From Phycomyces nitens (Eukaryota > Mucoromycota > Mucoromycetes > Mucorales > Phycomycetaceae): a stretch of 64,000 bases of DNA. Positions 44,849 through 55,219 of the stretch are shown here, in pieces. The translations under genes and the position numbers were made by a program. Positions within the stretch are counted from its first letter, which is position 1. Every line of letters starts with the position of its first letter. The stretch covers positions 2,046,001 to 2,110,000 of the forward strand of contig JAHRBC010000003.1 in the NCBI GenBank assembly GCA_022702545.1, written 5' to 3'. The notes under the pieces were generated by a model, which worked only from the letters and a program-made list of their open reading frames with translations, did no database searches and was not told the origin of the DNA.

Positions 44849-47800
44849 CTACATCGTTTCGTCCATTGGGTCATAGCCATATTCCCTTTCTTCATCACGA
44901 CAGTCTACCACTGCATTGAACAGTTTGCTCTGTTATAAAGGTGGTTAGAAAATCCATTTGTGTCAATAAATCAATGTTGGCTCCTTGCCTTTTTCTCAAG
45001 AATTCCGTCCATCAAATTCTCCTCAATAGTATCTTTGATTACTACTGTATAGATGTATGTTTGCTTTGTTTGTGTCATTCGATGGATTCGAGAAACAACT
45101 TGGTCTAAAGAGAAATATTAGCTTATGCACAGACTTTGCAAGTATATCCCAATTACTTACCCATTGTAGCTAAGTCAATTGGATCGAGTTTTATAAATGT
45201 TAGTAAATTGTAACATGTATATATATATTAGAATGTGTCTTTATACCTGGATTCCACCTATCATACCATTGAATGATTAGATATGTGTTCAAAAGTAATC
45301 CTACTGCTGTCTATAGCAACTTACCATCGATCCATAATAACCATGTGGTTTGCTCTTTGTAAATTCAATCCAAGACCACCCGCCTTTAAAGACAGGGCCA
45401 TGATCCTTACTTCAGGATGTGAATTGAATTGTCTGATGCTGTCTTCTCTATCATGATTTGACATTTCACCAGTGTCTATACGAATAAAACTCCAAATAAG
45501 TGCCGTATTAAACCAACATTGGAACTATACTTACACGTAACATATTTCAAGTTGCGTGATTTTAACATTTGAACAATAATCTCCAAGATACCTACAAACT
45601 AGTATGGATTAAATCAGTGAACCAAGCAATTCAAATACAAAAAAAAATGTTGGCTTACCTGACTAACAATCACAATCTTGTCAGTTCTGGAGGATCTCAG
45701 GGTCTTTTGTAAAAAGTCGAGTAACCAGATGGTTTTTGTAGAGTTCTCGATAAAAGCAAGGTTCCTCATGGACTCTAGATCAGGTTTGTTTTCTGGAACG
45801 CCAAACTGATCACTTTTTTTTTGGCATAGAATAATATATAAGCAGATATCCCGAATGCTTTAAAGACACTACTCACTAGTAGCTTTCAATGATTTCAAAT
45901 ACATATTCTGCCTCATTGTTGGTTTCTCTTCCTTGGACTTGGTTGACATCTTGGTCTTCACTAGCACACAAGGCTTCTGTCAAGCCTCGCGAATCCCCAG
46001 AACTTGCCATTGAAATCAAATTGTCAAACTTTTCAAGCAGGACCTGGAAATGGACACACACTATTCATGATATAGAAAGAATGGTTTGAAAAAGGAAATT
46101 GGATACCAACCATATTGTCAACTTACATTGCTTGAGACGAAGGTACAGGACAGCCGTACTGGCAGTCGTATTCTCTTTTTGTCCTGCGTTCATACGAATA
46201 TATTCTTGGTAGGCGTTCTGCTCTAGATAATCATACAATGCTCTTTCGGGCTTTGAGAATTCAAGGGTGATGCGAATCTCATCTCGAGGCAGGATGGTCA
46301 GAGCTTGTTCAAGCATGGGTTTTGTTCGGCGGATCATATGCTTTTTGAGAAGACGAGCCATGTATTCGACTTGATTCTTTTCCTTGACTTCAATTGGTAT
46401 CCTTAGGAATGCAAATATTGGGTGCAACTCTGTGATATTATTCTATGTATACCCTGTCAGACAACTTTGTGTTTTCTAAAAGAATACAAATTTACCTGAA
46501 GTGGGGTTCCTGTAAGACACCAACGGTACTTTGCCGATAGTTCCTGGGTTGCCAACGTAACTTGTGAAGATGAAGTTCGGATCTTATGGGATTCATCTAC
46601 ACCAGAAAACAGTTGGAATCAACCCTTCTCTCCAACCCCACCCACCCCATACTTGCCTAGTACTACACGATGCCAGTCAGAGTCAAGCAAGGGAGACGGA
46701 ACTCCTTTTTTACTTTGATTGGTGTATTCAGCACGTAAACAATCATAGGTTGCAATGGCAATACGGAAGCAGTTTTCTAGGCACAAATGTTTTAGTCTCA
46801 CCAAGAGATATCTTGAAGTTGCTGCTTACGGTCCAATAGAGTGGCAGTTTCTTTTTGGTAAAAAAAGTATGGTATACTTCCATAAGTTGTCATCTTTCTA
46901 ATTTCTGCTTTCCAATGTTCGGCAACCTATCATACATGGTCAATTTGTTAATTCCTGGAATTTGTCTGGATCTATCATTGTCCAATAGACTCTTACACCG
47001 CGGGTAGGAACAACAACCAATGTACAAGACCGAACAGCAAGTTTTGGCTGTTGGCGCATAATCAATGCCAAGATTTGAACTGTCTAGATGTGTCTTTAGA
47101 TTATGGTTCACTGAAAAAAAGACCCAAGTGTCTTGGCTTACCTTTCCTAGGCCCATCTAGAATATCAAATTTGATTTACATTTGTGTAAAGGATAGACGA
47201 AAAAAAATGGTCAGCAAAGACTCGGGTTGTAAACAAATATTGAACAGGATACTCACATCATCTGCAAGAATGCCACCTCTCTGGGATCTTTCCATATGAA
47301 CCATTGTCTGGACTCCCTCTTCTTGGTGAGGCAAAAGAGATACTTCGTCACGAAAACTGGCATGAACTGGTTTAATTTATTGGGTATTTTGACTCTTTTT
47401 TTAATAAACTGTGTAGATATCAAGATATTTGGACAAGAGGCTACGCTAACTATGGTGGTCGAATGTATATATCTAATTTGCTTTTTCTTGTTTTGTTTTT
47501 TACCTGCATTCATGCTAATGTTTGGAATGAGATCACTGTCTTCATAAGTAGAAACCAGGATCTGATCTCTGTCTACACGATCCAATAGTTGAGTAATGTA
47601 ATTTTTCTTTTTCTTCTTCTTCTTTGGTTATTCTGGTTGTTCTTTACCACGTAACCATACAGACTCTTCGGCAGCATAGTAGCTGCCTCCAAAGTCGAGG
47701 TAAAAGTAATAGACGATTCCCTTTGACCATTCTTTTGGGTACTGATCGCACAGCCGTATCAAGATCGTTTGTAATGTGTCATCGCGATGGGCATGGAAAA

Positions 47801-47906
47801 GGTGGTGCTCACTGTTGACTTCACTCCTGACACCCAGTCTAAAGTAGTCCGTGTTGCCTTCTCTGCATTTTCGACAAGAGACAAATTGGGTTGAATTTAT
47901 TGTCAT
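44849..47906 (-). CDS. SNF2-family DNA-dependent ATPase (Rad5/Rad16-like core)
   Basis: I infer 17 exons and 659 residues: 47661-47906, 47504-47621, 47257-47366, 47142-47156, 46997-47083, 46830-46926, 46657-46776, 46496-46596, 46127-46442, 45877-46060, 45659-45812, 45535-45598, 45325-45475, 45247-45257, 45161-45169, 44989-45104, 44849-44929. Motif I is GGILADDMGLGKT (about 152-164), motif II is DESH, motif III is LTGTPLQ, and lobe 2 has LSLKAGGLGLNLQRANHMVI and SRIHRMTQTKQT. No RING finger is present between the lobes, unlike Rad5 and Rad16. Such enzymes use ATP to move along DNA in repair or chromatin work. Two introns have GC donors. The first intron (39 bp) is the least certain, and an upstream exon is possible. 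Confidence 0.85.
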
Positions 47907-48329
47907 GATCTAAAACGAATGATCAAGACAGTGACGCCCTGTAATTTTAATATATATGTGTATATATATATATAAATGTAAGATAAAAATAATAATATTA
48001 GGCACCCTAAACCTTGCATTCGATCTTGAAATTCCATGTTGCGGAATCTAAACGTCTGGGCCATAGACAATATCGAAAGATTGATAAGACCATGTTTTGT
48101 TGGTTTTATTTGGTATACAAATGACATTGGTGATTAATATAAAGATTCTGGTATTTTAATAATAATAATAATAATAACCGTAGCCTCTTTATACAATCGT
48201 CTTGGCTATCAAAAAAATAAAATAACAAGTGTATAATACATCTTTAATAAATGAAATGGTATGATATATAGTAACAATGATAGTAATATGGGGTAAATAT
48301 TAGGTGGAAATAAATAAATAAAAAAAGTC
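47907..48329. other. Intergenic: SNF2 upstream region
   Basis: This region carries TA runs near 47950-47973 and an (AAT)n run near 48159-48178. A minus-strand frame with MAQTFRFRNMEFQDRMQ (48014-48064) is open, but no splice phase connects it with the SNF2 gene, so I leave it out. Confidence 0.45.
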
Positions 48330-49825
48330 TTAGGCTTGGGCTTTTTCTTCATCAGTGGGCTTTGGTCTGGCCCAAAACTTCCACCAAGGGGTATTATTCT
48401 CAACAACCACTGGGTCTGTTTGCATTGGCTTGTCTTTTGGAAGCCAAAACATGTACTTTCTGCGCCTCGCTCTTTTTTCCTCTTGGCGTTGTCTCTCTTC
48501 ATCTTCTTCTCTCTGAATGCGTGATCGCTCCTCTTCCTCATCCAAGTGACGCTCGTGGTTTTCTCTTCTCTGCTCTTCTTCCAAATAAACACCGATTCGA
48601 GAAGGCGGTGGGGTAGGAAAGTATTTGTAGTGTACGTTTGAAATGGCAAACAGGGCATATATCACCAGTCCAATACCGAGTACAATCATAAATGCTCTGC
48701 CTGCCTTATTTTCCGCTAGTTTTGAAAGAGCAGCTGCCGTCATATTCTGACGTCCAGACTCATTACGTTTGGCAAGAGAGTCCCAAAAGAATCCTGACAT
48801 GGTACAGAATACAGCAGCTCGGGCCATAAAGCCAATTCGGCCCGCAGTGTGGACAATGATGGCTTCCCAACGGCGTGCAGTAGGCTCTGATGTCTTTAGA
48901 TCGCGAATAAAGTTTCCAGTAATCGCATTCACGAGCTGTGTTATGGTGGCAATGATGAATGCGACACCAAGGACACCGATACCAATCTTTCCGATAATAG
49001 ACCCGGTCCAGGATGCTGGAAACTCTTTACTTGAAGCCGTGGCCTGTTGTTCTTCGGCAGTCTGATAGATCATTTGGATAACATAATAGGTATATGCTGC
49101 ATAGACACAGCCACTGACAAATGGAGATAGACGATACCGAAAAAAGTTTCCTTTTTTCCCCATTTTAATGTCCTGGCCTTGGCCTGTAATTGCTTCCCAG
49201 AATCTGAAATCAGGATGGTTTAGATTTGAATTGGTAAAGTAAGTATAGATTGGCTTACCTCCAGACAATATAAGTTATCAGACCAATGGCCATGATTACC
49301 AGGATGGGACGTCCAACGGCTGGGATTCCACCGAGTAGTAAAAAGGCACCCTAAAGAAATCGAATTAGTGCGAGATCCTCGATATAATGTAGCTAGTCTC
49401 TGTTTTACCTGAGGCGATTCATTGCCTTGGCTTCCGTTTGGTGTCCATGCTCCGGTGGCATTTGTACAGGTAAGGACACCAATGATACCATAAACGATTG
49501 CTTTTGCAACAAATCCAAATCTTCCTAGCCAAGTAACAAATTTGGCATGTCTTGTTCGTACACCTCCTTCATAAAACGGTAGACTGGACTGAGAGGATCG
49601 TCTAGAGAGGATTGTTGGTGCAGATACGGTTGAAATTGTTGAGCTGGATCCATTGGGTGGTATGAGACCTTGGTTTCTAAGGCGGTCTTGGTCGTCTGAG
49701 GTTATTGCTGCTGGAGCGGACGGTGCGATTTGGTGTGATGATTGAAGAGAAGGGTCTGGATCAGCTTGATTGGCGTGTTTTGATTTGAATTGAGCTGGCA
49801 ATACGGATGATATCTTGGAATGCAT
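48330..49825 (-). CDS. DUF1206 multi-pass membrane protein
   Basis: Three exons (49409-49825, 49259-49350, 48330-49203) encode 460 residues. Residues about 1-90 are Ser/Pro/Gln-rich and probably cytosolic. The core has repeated hydrophobic units of the DUF1206 type, each starting with a conserved RxGF-like motif: LGRFGFVAKAIVYGIIGVLT, AIGLITYIVWRFWEAITG, AGRIGFMARAAVFCTMSGFF, GIGLVIYALFAISNVHYKYF. About six helices result. The tail (about 370-460) is a strongly charged Glu/Arg coiled-coil-like region. Function is unknown; the domain is common in bacterial membrane proteins of undefined role. Confidence 0.83.
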
Positions 49826-49887
49826 AAAAGACCTGTCGTGTGCGTCTGTGATGGCATTCTCTAAAGCAAAAGAGAAGCGTGTAAGAG

Positions 49888-49896
49888 TATATATAA
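49888..49896 (-). promoter_or_regulatory. Likely TATA box of the DUF1206 gene
   Basis: TTATATATA on the minus strand ends about 63 bp before the ATG at 49825 and is followed by a CT-rich leader. This supports the chosen start and argues against upstream coding exons. Confidence 0.45.
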
Positions 49897-50812
49897 GCGT
49901 CCAAGATTTGGATTTGAAAAAAAAATCAAGGGGAAAATAATCCCAGAAATCCCAAATGCCTTTATTTTTTTTTGTTCAGATCATTTGTGTGATAGACATG
50001 TCTTCATCATGATATCATCTTGTCTGATTAAGAACTAACGATTCCCTTTTGTGGCACAGTACCATTTATACACTTTATAGTGTCATTGATTTTGCCTTTT
50101 TTAGCAAGACAATTTGCCAAATGTACGTTTAGATTAAATGAAAAAGTGAGATGAATCTCAAAATCCTGTCACACAATTGATCCATTGCAAAACGGCTCTA
50201 GTCCAGTTTTTTGTGATTCTCTAGATCATCCAAGACACTCTGTTGGTATAGATCATCAAGAAGACCAAATCGGTGGGTTCCATGTGAAGAGGCTGGAAGT
50301 TTTAAGGATCCAAAGACTAGGCAGGTTTAAGCTGGGATTCTGTTTCAATTGGTGGTTCAAAAGTGAATATATACAGCCTTTATTTTATTTTGGCAATTTG
50401 TTGATTACCTGGAATTTGGAATGTTATAATTTGTTGTATAAAATCATAAATTTAATAATTAGAGATCTTCCGTCATACTGGTAAATCAAACAAGGGCTAT
50501 TATAGGCCAATCTCGAGGTTTCTCTTTATCTTTTGACCACTTGAAAAAGCTTGTTCAGTAATATTTGGCATCTTCTTTTTTATATTGGAATTCACTACAG
50601 GATAAAGTCTATAGATAATTAAGTCAAATAAAAGTTGCAAGAGATCTTCTTGCCATGAAATGGTCAATTGTTTATTAAAATATCAAACGCGAGCCACAAA
50701 ATAGCCCATGGGTTTAAAGGTCTCAAAAAACCCCACGTAATTTTGTTTTAAATTGTTTCAAAAAGAAAAAAAGGCGTGGATAATATATGTATACATTTCA
50801 GTGGCATTTGCA
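49897..50812. other. Intergenic region, no gene supported
   Basis: This is the divergent region between the DUF1206 gene and a small secreted-protein gene. An ORF at 50185-50484 is open for 99 codons, but its second half is AT-rich and it has no recognised content. No RNA gene seen. Confidence 0.45.
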
Positions 50813-50818
50813 TATAAA
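50813..50818 (+). promoter_or_regulatory. TATA box of the small secreted-protein gene
   Basis: TATAAA lies 48 bp upstream of the ATG at 50867, followed by the pyrimidine/CACA-rich leader. Confidence 0.55.
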
Positions 50819-50866
50819 GGAGAAAATATTTGTTTATTTCTCTTGTCATTTCTTCCACACACAAAC

Positions 50867-51366
50867 ATGCGTCCTTTTATTCTACTTGCATTCTTGATCG
50901 GCACTTCTTTGGCTTCCAAGATCACCGAGAGTGTAGAGGTCATCAATCCAGGCGACCCACAAGGAGGTAAATAAAAGTATTGGACTATATCTCTATACAC
51001 AATTACTAACCAATCAATTAGACATCATCTACCCTACAGACGACACTGTCTGGGTAACCGGCCAGCACGTCAATGTGGTAACTCAAATCAACACAATTGT
51101 TGGCATTGTCTAATTATCGTCTCAAGACCTTTAGACCCACAACCCCTCCTACTGAAACGGTCTCCATCTTCTTTAATTCGGATCGAACCGTCAGCCTTGG
51201 AGGTGGACCCGGAACCCAGCTGGTGTTTGACTTTATTGTCCCACCGCTTGCCATCAGCCCTCCAGGCGAGAGATCATTACTGATCGCTGTCCGTCGTCAA
51301 AGGGACCACTTTTTACAGACCATTGATGCAGTCAATATTAAAGTGATTAGTCCAGACGACGTATAG
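50867..51366 (+). CDS. Small secreted Kre9/Knh1-N-like protein
   Basis: Three exons (50867-50966, 51022-51077, 51127-51366) encode 131 residues. Residues 1-16 are a signal peptide (MRPFILLAFLIGTSLA). The mature part (VEVINPGDPQGG, DIIYPTDDTVWVTGQHVNV, TVSIFFNSDRTVSLGGGPGT, TIDAVNIKVISPDD) has the beta-sandwich pattern of the Ser/Thr-rich Kre9/Knh1 N-terminal family found in many small fungal wall proteins. There is no Ser/Thr-rich stalk and no GPI signal. Exon 3 starts after an AAG acceptor that keeps the frame. REV7 begins 87 bp after its stop. A cell-wall role is inferred from the family. Confidence 0.7.
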
Positions 51367-51453
51367 AAATTAATCAAATTATATAAAAGAACAAAAATAA
51401 TCATCATAAATAAATAAATAAATGAATGACAGTAATAAATCGTGTTATTTGCC

Positions 51454-52486
51454 ATGGACTATAGCACAAATCAAGGTCTAATAAGATGATAACCTTTTTT
51501 ATTATTATTTTTATTATTATTTAATCTGAATCATTGATTGACATTATGAGATCAACTAGAGATTGTTGATCTGCTTTGTGATTTCCGCAAGTATCATTGT
51601 ATAGATACTTTCAACAATGATCAATTATTAATCAATCAATCAAATCAAATCAAATCACACAGTCCAAGTGTGGATTCACCAGATCCTCTATCATCGCGAC
51701 ATTTATCCTAATGGTGTGTAATCTCACCAAAAACACACACAATCAAACTAATGTTGTCAAAGATGCATTTGCATTGAGAAAAAAGTATAATGTCCCGGTT
51801 CGAATGATGACCCATCCTGGTGTCAATCGATATGTTGCCGACTTTGTGTCTTCGATCCAGCCCTTGCTGACAATGGTTAATAGTCTTGATAAATACACGG
51901 GTGTACTCAGACTTTCATTAGGGATCATGTCGTTCGGTTTCGCTAGTGGTCTTGTCTGCCCAACAGCGCCCTCTTGAAAGATTCGTTTTTGAAGTAGAGA
52001 CCTTGTCCAGAAAACTCAACCCTCAGCCTCTGTCTGTCGAGTAAGCCTGTTTTAGTTACAATAACCATTGCTGACTGTCCAAAAGTGGGTCAAATCAGAC
52101 AAGAGCTTGTGTCCAGCAGCATATCCGGGCATGTCTACTCAAGATCCATGCCTGTGAATCCATCTTGAGTGCCAATCCTTCTGGATGCACCTATTGCCTG
52201 TCAGCCGAAATCCATTCCGAAAGCTTTCCTCCCCAGGCTGAGAAACAGGTAGGCAAAGGCTGCTTTAAACAGGGGGGTATAAAGTTGTGTGCAAAAGATA
52301 GATTGGGTTCCTGCAGAGTATGCTCATACAACAGAGGGTGGGACATGGGAGAACTTTGTGACCCTTAAGACGATTCAAATGGATCTTTTCAAGGTAGTGT
52401 AAATGATGGCTATCATAGTGTCCTAAATCAGTCTATTCTAGGTACACACATTTATACTCGAGGCAGAGAAGCCAAAGGGATTATAG
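51454..52486 (+). CDS. REV7: HORMA-domain protein REV7 (MAD2L2), polymerase zeta subunit
   Basis: Eight exons (51454-51475, 51560-51577, 51663-51713, 51763-51900, 51947-52040, 52104-52248, 52337-52393, 52442-52486) give 189 residues. The HORMA signature appears in order: QVWIHQILYHRDIYPNG, RKKYNVPVRMMTHPGVNRYV, a RPLERFVFEVETL block, HIRACLLKIHACESIL, TWENFVTLKTIQMDLFK and the C-terminal strand HTFILEAE. Rev7 bridges Rev3 and Rev1 in translesion synthesis. Human Rev7 is 211 residues; this one is slightly short. Exons 1 and 2 (22 and 18 nt) rest on frame and on matching EIVDLL to the family start; the first donor (GTCTAA) is weak, so the N-terminus is less certain than the rest. Confidence 0.82.
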
Positions 52487-52735
52487 AGCCGTACAATCGA
52501 CTCTTTAAAGAAAGTATATATATATTATATTATATTATATTATATAAAGAACAAGAGAATCTGTACAAATCAAGAAAGAATATAAAGGAGAAGGGTGGAA
52601 AGGCATGGTATAGATTTTGTTGGCAAGAAGAGTCAGTGTGAATTCTACAGAGAGAAATAGTGCAAGTGTTGTGTATAGATTATGATTATGTGTCGGTGGA
52701 AGAGTATGTATAGATGTGTGTTTGTGTGTGTGTGC

Positions 52736-54894
52736 CTAGGCAGGAGTACCGAGATAGCTCCAAAAGCCACGCGAAGTGCCTCGCATCAAGTCATGTATGT
52801 TCAATACATTGCGAATCATTTCGCGTAGACTCCAGAACCCGATACGCTTCAGACGTCGATTCCGCTCCTGCTGGTCCATTGTGAGGTCAACAAAGCCTTT
52901 GCCAAGCTGTTCACTCATATGGTCAATTAGAGTAGAATCATAGCCTGACCAGGCACCATCAAAATTAGAAAGATCCATAACCACTCGACACTTGATTGGG
53001 ACCATTGTCTTTGTGCGATTGATATAGGCCACCACTGGACGAACCATGGCATTGCTGAGGTAGCTAAGTTCAGGAGCCTGCAGAGGCACGGAAGCCTTGG
53101 TTTCCTTGAAGCGGAAATCAATATCCATGACAAACTTCTTTCGAACGTCTGGAGTGCTGACATGGTTCTTATGCCCTCCACCAACCACAAGAAGATCCTC
53201 TCCATTGCCAGTACCTAGCATGACAGGCTGAGGAAGCTCTATCTTGTCAGTGAGTTCATAAACCAATTGACGCAGCAATTCACTCGAGTCAGCATCAGAC
53301 GCTTCTTGAGGGATATAAATGTCAGCACTAATGTCCAGTTTTCCTGAAGTAATCCAGCCTGGTGGGCCACTAAGTCCTCGATTAAAGTGATCGATATTCA
53401 CACCATCGATCCTCAAGCGAGACTAACACAGTTAATATCCCAGTCAGATGGAATAAAGAACCAACCTTTCGTTTGTATCCCTGCTTCTTCATGTCATTAT
53501 CTGTCATTACACCGAATCTTTCATTCTCTCCTCCAACCACAACCCCATTTGGATCAGGCTTTTTGAACGGATAATAGTGATAAATGTCATGGCTTCTAAA
53601 GTCTGTCTGTTTGTCTATATGACCTGCTTGTTCCAAAACACTCTTTTCCAATTGAGGTGTATGGACACTAAACAGGCACTTGTCAAAGGCTCCCACGATA
53701 GTCGTTGCACACAGCATGTCATAAAACAACCTTTTTGAAAAATACAAAAGTCAATTACTGTTTCCATCCATGGGGCTTTACTTACCATTGTTTACGGAAA
53801 CGGTCCAATTGAGCCTGGAAAATAGAGATTGGATAGGGTCTAAAGCCTCTTGGCTGATAGACTGTCACCAGCAGATCGTCAATCGTAAGCTTCTCTAGCT
53901 CAAAATCACCCGGAGTATACTTGTGGCGTGCCGTAACAGGGTCCCATGGCACAGACGGGTCCCATCTCACATGTCGACGATCAATAACACCTCGGACACC
54001 CTTGACGTCCGCACTCTCCACCAGCCCTTTTCCGTCTACCCAGCGCAAGAGACTAAGTTTGACCTCGACTCGTTCAAGAGTTATGTCAAACCACATCCAC
54101 TTTGTCAACACCTCATTGTCCTTCTCATCGTCATCGAGTTTGACTCCATACAACGGATCGTCTGATGAACTGGATCGGCGGGTAAGATCCTCATCCTGTC
54201 CCATGCTAATCAATGCCGCCTGTCGTTCAAATTTTTGCTTTTCAGATCGAGGCATGCGGTAGATGCGGACATTGTTGAATCGAATCTTGCCGTCTTTCCA
54301 ATTGGGTACGATTGCAGATTCAAATACGACCGTGGCACCAGTGGCATACGTGAGATACTGACCGATCCGGTATGCGATCCATTCTAACCATTACTGGGTT
54401 AAGGATACAATGTGACGATGGAATGACCGAGATCGTGTTGTCAATAAAAAAAGATAAAAGAGAAAAACAAACTTACCTTGGAATTGAAGTGAGTTTGCGG
54501 TCCAGAGGATAAGACTAAAGAAACTGGTGGTTCCGACCAGCAGCCACACTGTGTGGCCAAGGAACAGCCAGGAGAACAGTGCGGTGGCGTCGTTGAGTGT
54601 CCAGGGACGCATCTGTCGCATGAGTGGATATTTGATTCGCACCTTTAGTCGTTCTAGGAATCCACGCGCCTGAGCCAGCAGTTCTTCCTTTGTGGGTCGG
54701 TGTGGAATGGGGATACGAGGGATTGAGGCTGATTTATGGGAGGTGTGTAGGAATCTGACAGTAGGTGTGGTTTGGTGAGGCAAGGATACTTTTGGACGTA
54801 GGACGGCATGGCGGGCTGTGAGAGACCGATAGAGGATTCGTTTGTACTGGGGAGTGAGTTGCTGATTCCAGCCTAGTCGTTTGAGCCATGACAT
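52736..54894 (-). CDS. MDM31: Mitochondrial inner-membrane protein, Mdm31/Mdm32 family
   Basis: Four exons (54477-54894, 53786-54383, 53466-53730, 52736-53422) encode 655 residues. The N-terminus is Arg/Lys/Ser-rich (MSWLKRLGWNQQLTPQYKRI), a likely presequence. A membrane helix follows (LFLGHTVWLLVGTTSFFSLI). The body has family blocks FESAIVPNWKDGKIRFNNVR, WMWFDITLERVEVKLSLLRW, RFRKQW-LFYDMLCATTIVGA, and LRIDGVNIDHFNRGLSGPPG. It ends with REMIRNVLNIHDLMRGTSRG. Mdm31/32 keep mitochondria tubular, tether mtDNA and help move lipids. Yeast has two paralogues; I cannot separate Mdm31 from Mdm32 by eye. It is convergent with REV7. Confidence 0.9.
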
Positions 54895-55219
54895 GAGTCG
54901 CAGAGGCTCTTTATGAAATTGGTTAAAGAATGAGATGTCTTCTTTTATTAAAAAAAAATGCCTAGAGACTCTTGGTGTGTAATTTTAATAAAAAAAAAGA
55001 ATCAGCAGTCCTTGACAAGGGCCTATTTTTTTGTATATACATATATATATATATATTATCCATCTAGCTATGCCCTATGGATATTTTGTTATTTTGGACG
55101 GAAAATACATTTATCCAGGATGGTATGGAACAATATTAGTGTATATTTACAATCAAATCCTCACTTTTAACAAACGGTAATATTCTATTCTAGCTTTATT
55201 TTACAGACTCTGTAGATAA
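54895..55219. other. MDM31 upstream region
   Basis: A 325-bp spacer between two minus-strand genes. It contains ATATACATATATATATATAT near 55034-55055 and poly-A runs. No gene. Confidence 0.5.

Noticed and set aside
47581..47660. SNF2 gene as a pseudogene because of an in-frame TAA near 47626
   Set aside because: A 39-nt intron (GTATGG to CCAAAG) removes the stop and keeps the frame; all later motifs are intact. The intron is short, so the point remains uncertain.
47903..48127. Upstream coding exon for the SNF2 gene (MAQTFRFRNMEFQDRMQ)
   Set aside because: No donor/acceptor pair joins it in phase to the frame starting at 47906.
48209..48658. 149-codon minus-strand ORF overlapping the DUF1206 gene end
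   Set aside because: Alternative frame of the charged tail; the DUF1206 frame is the conserved one.
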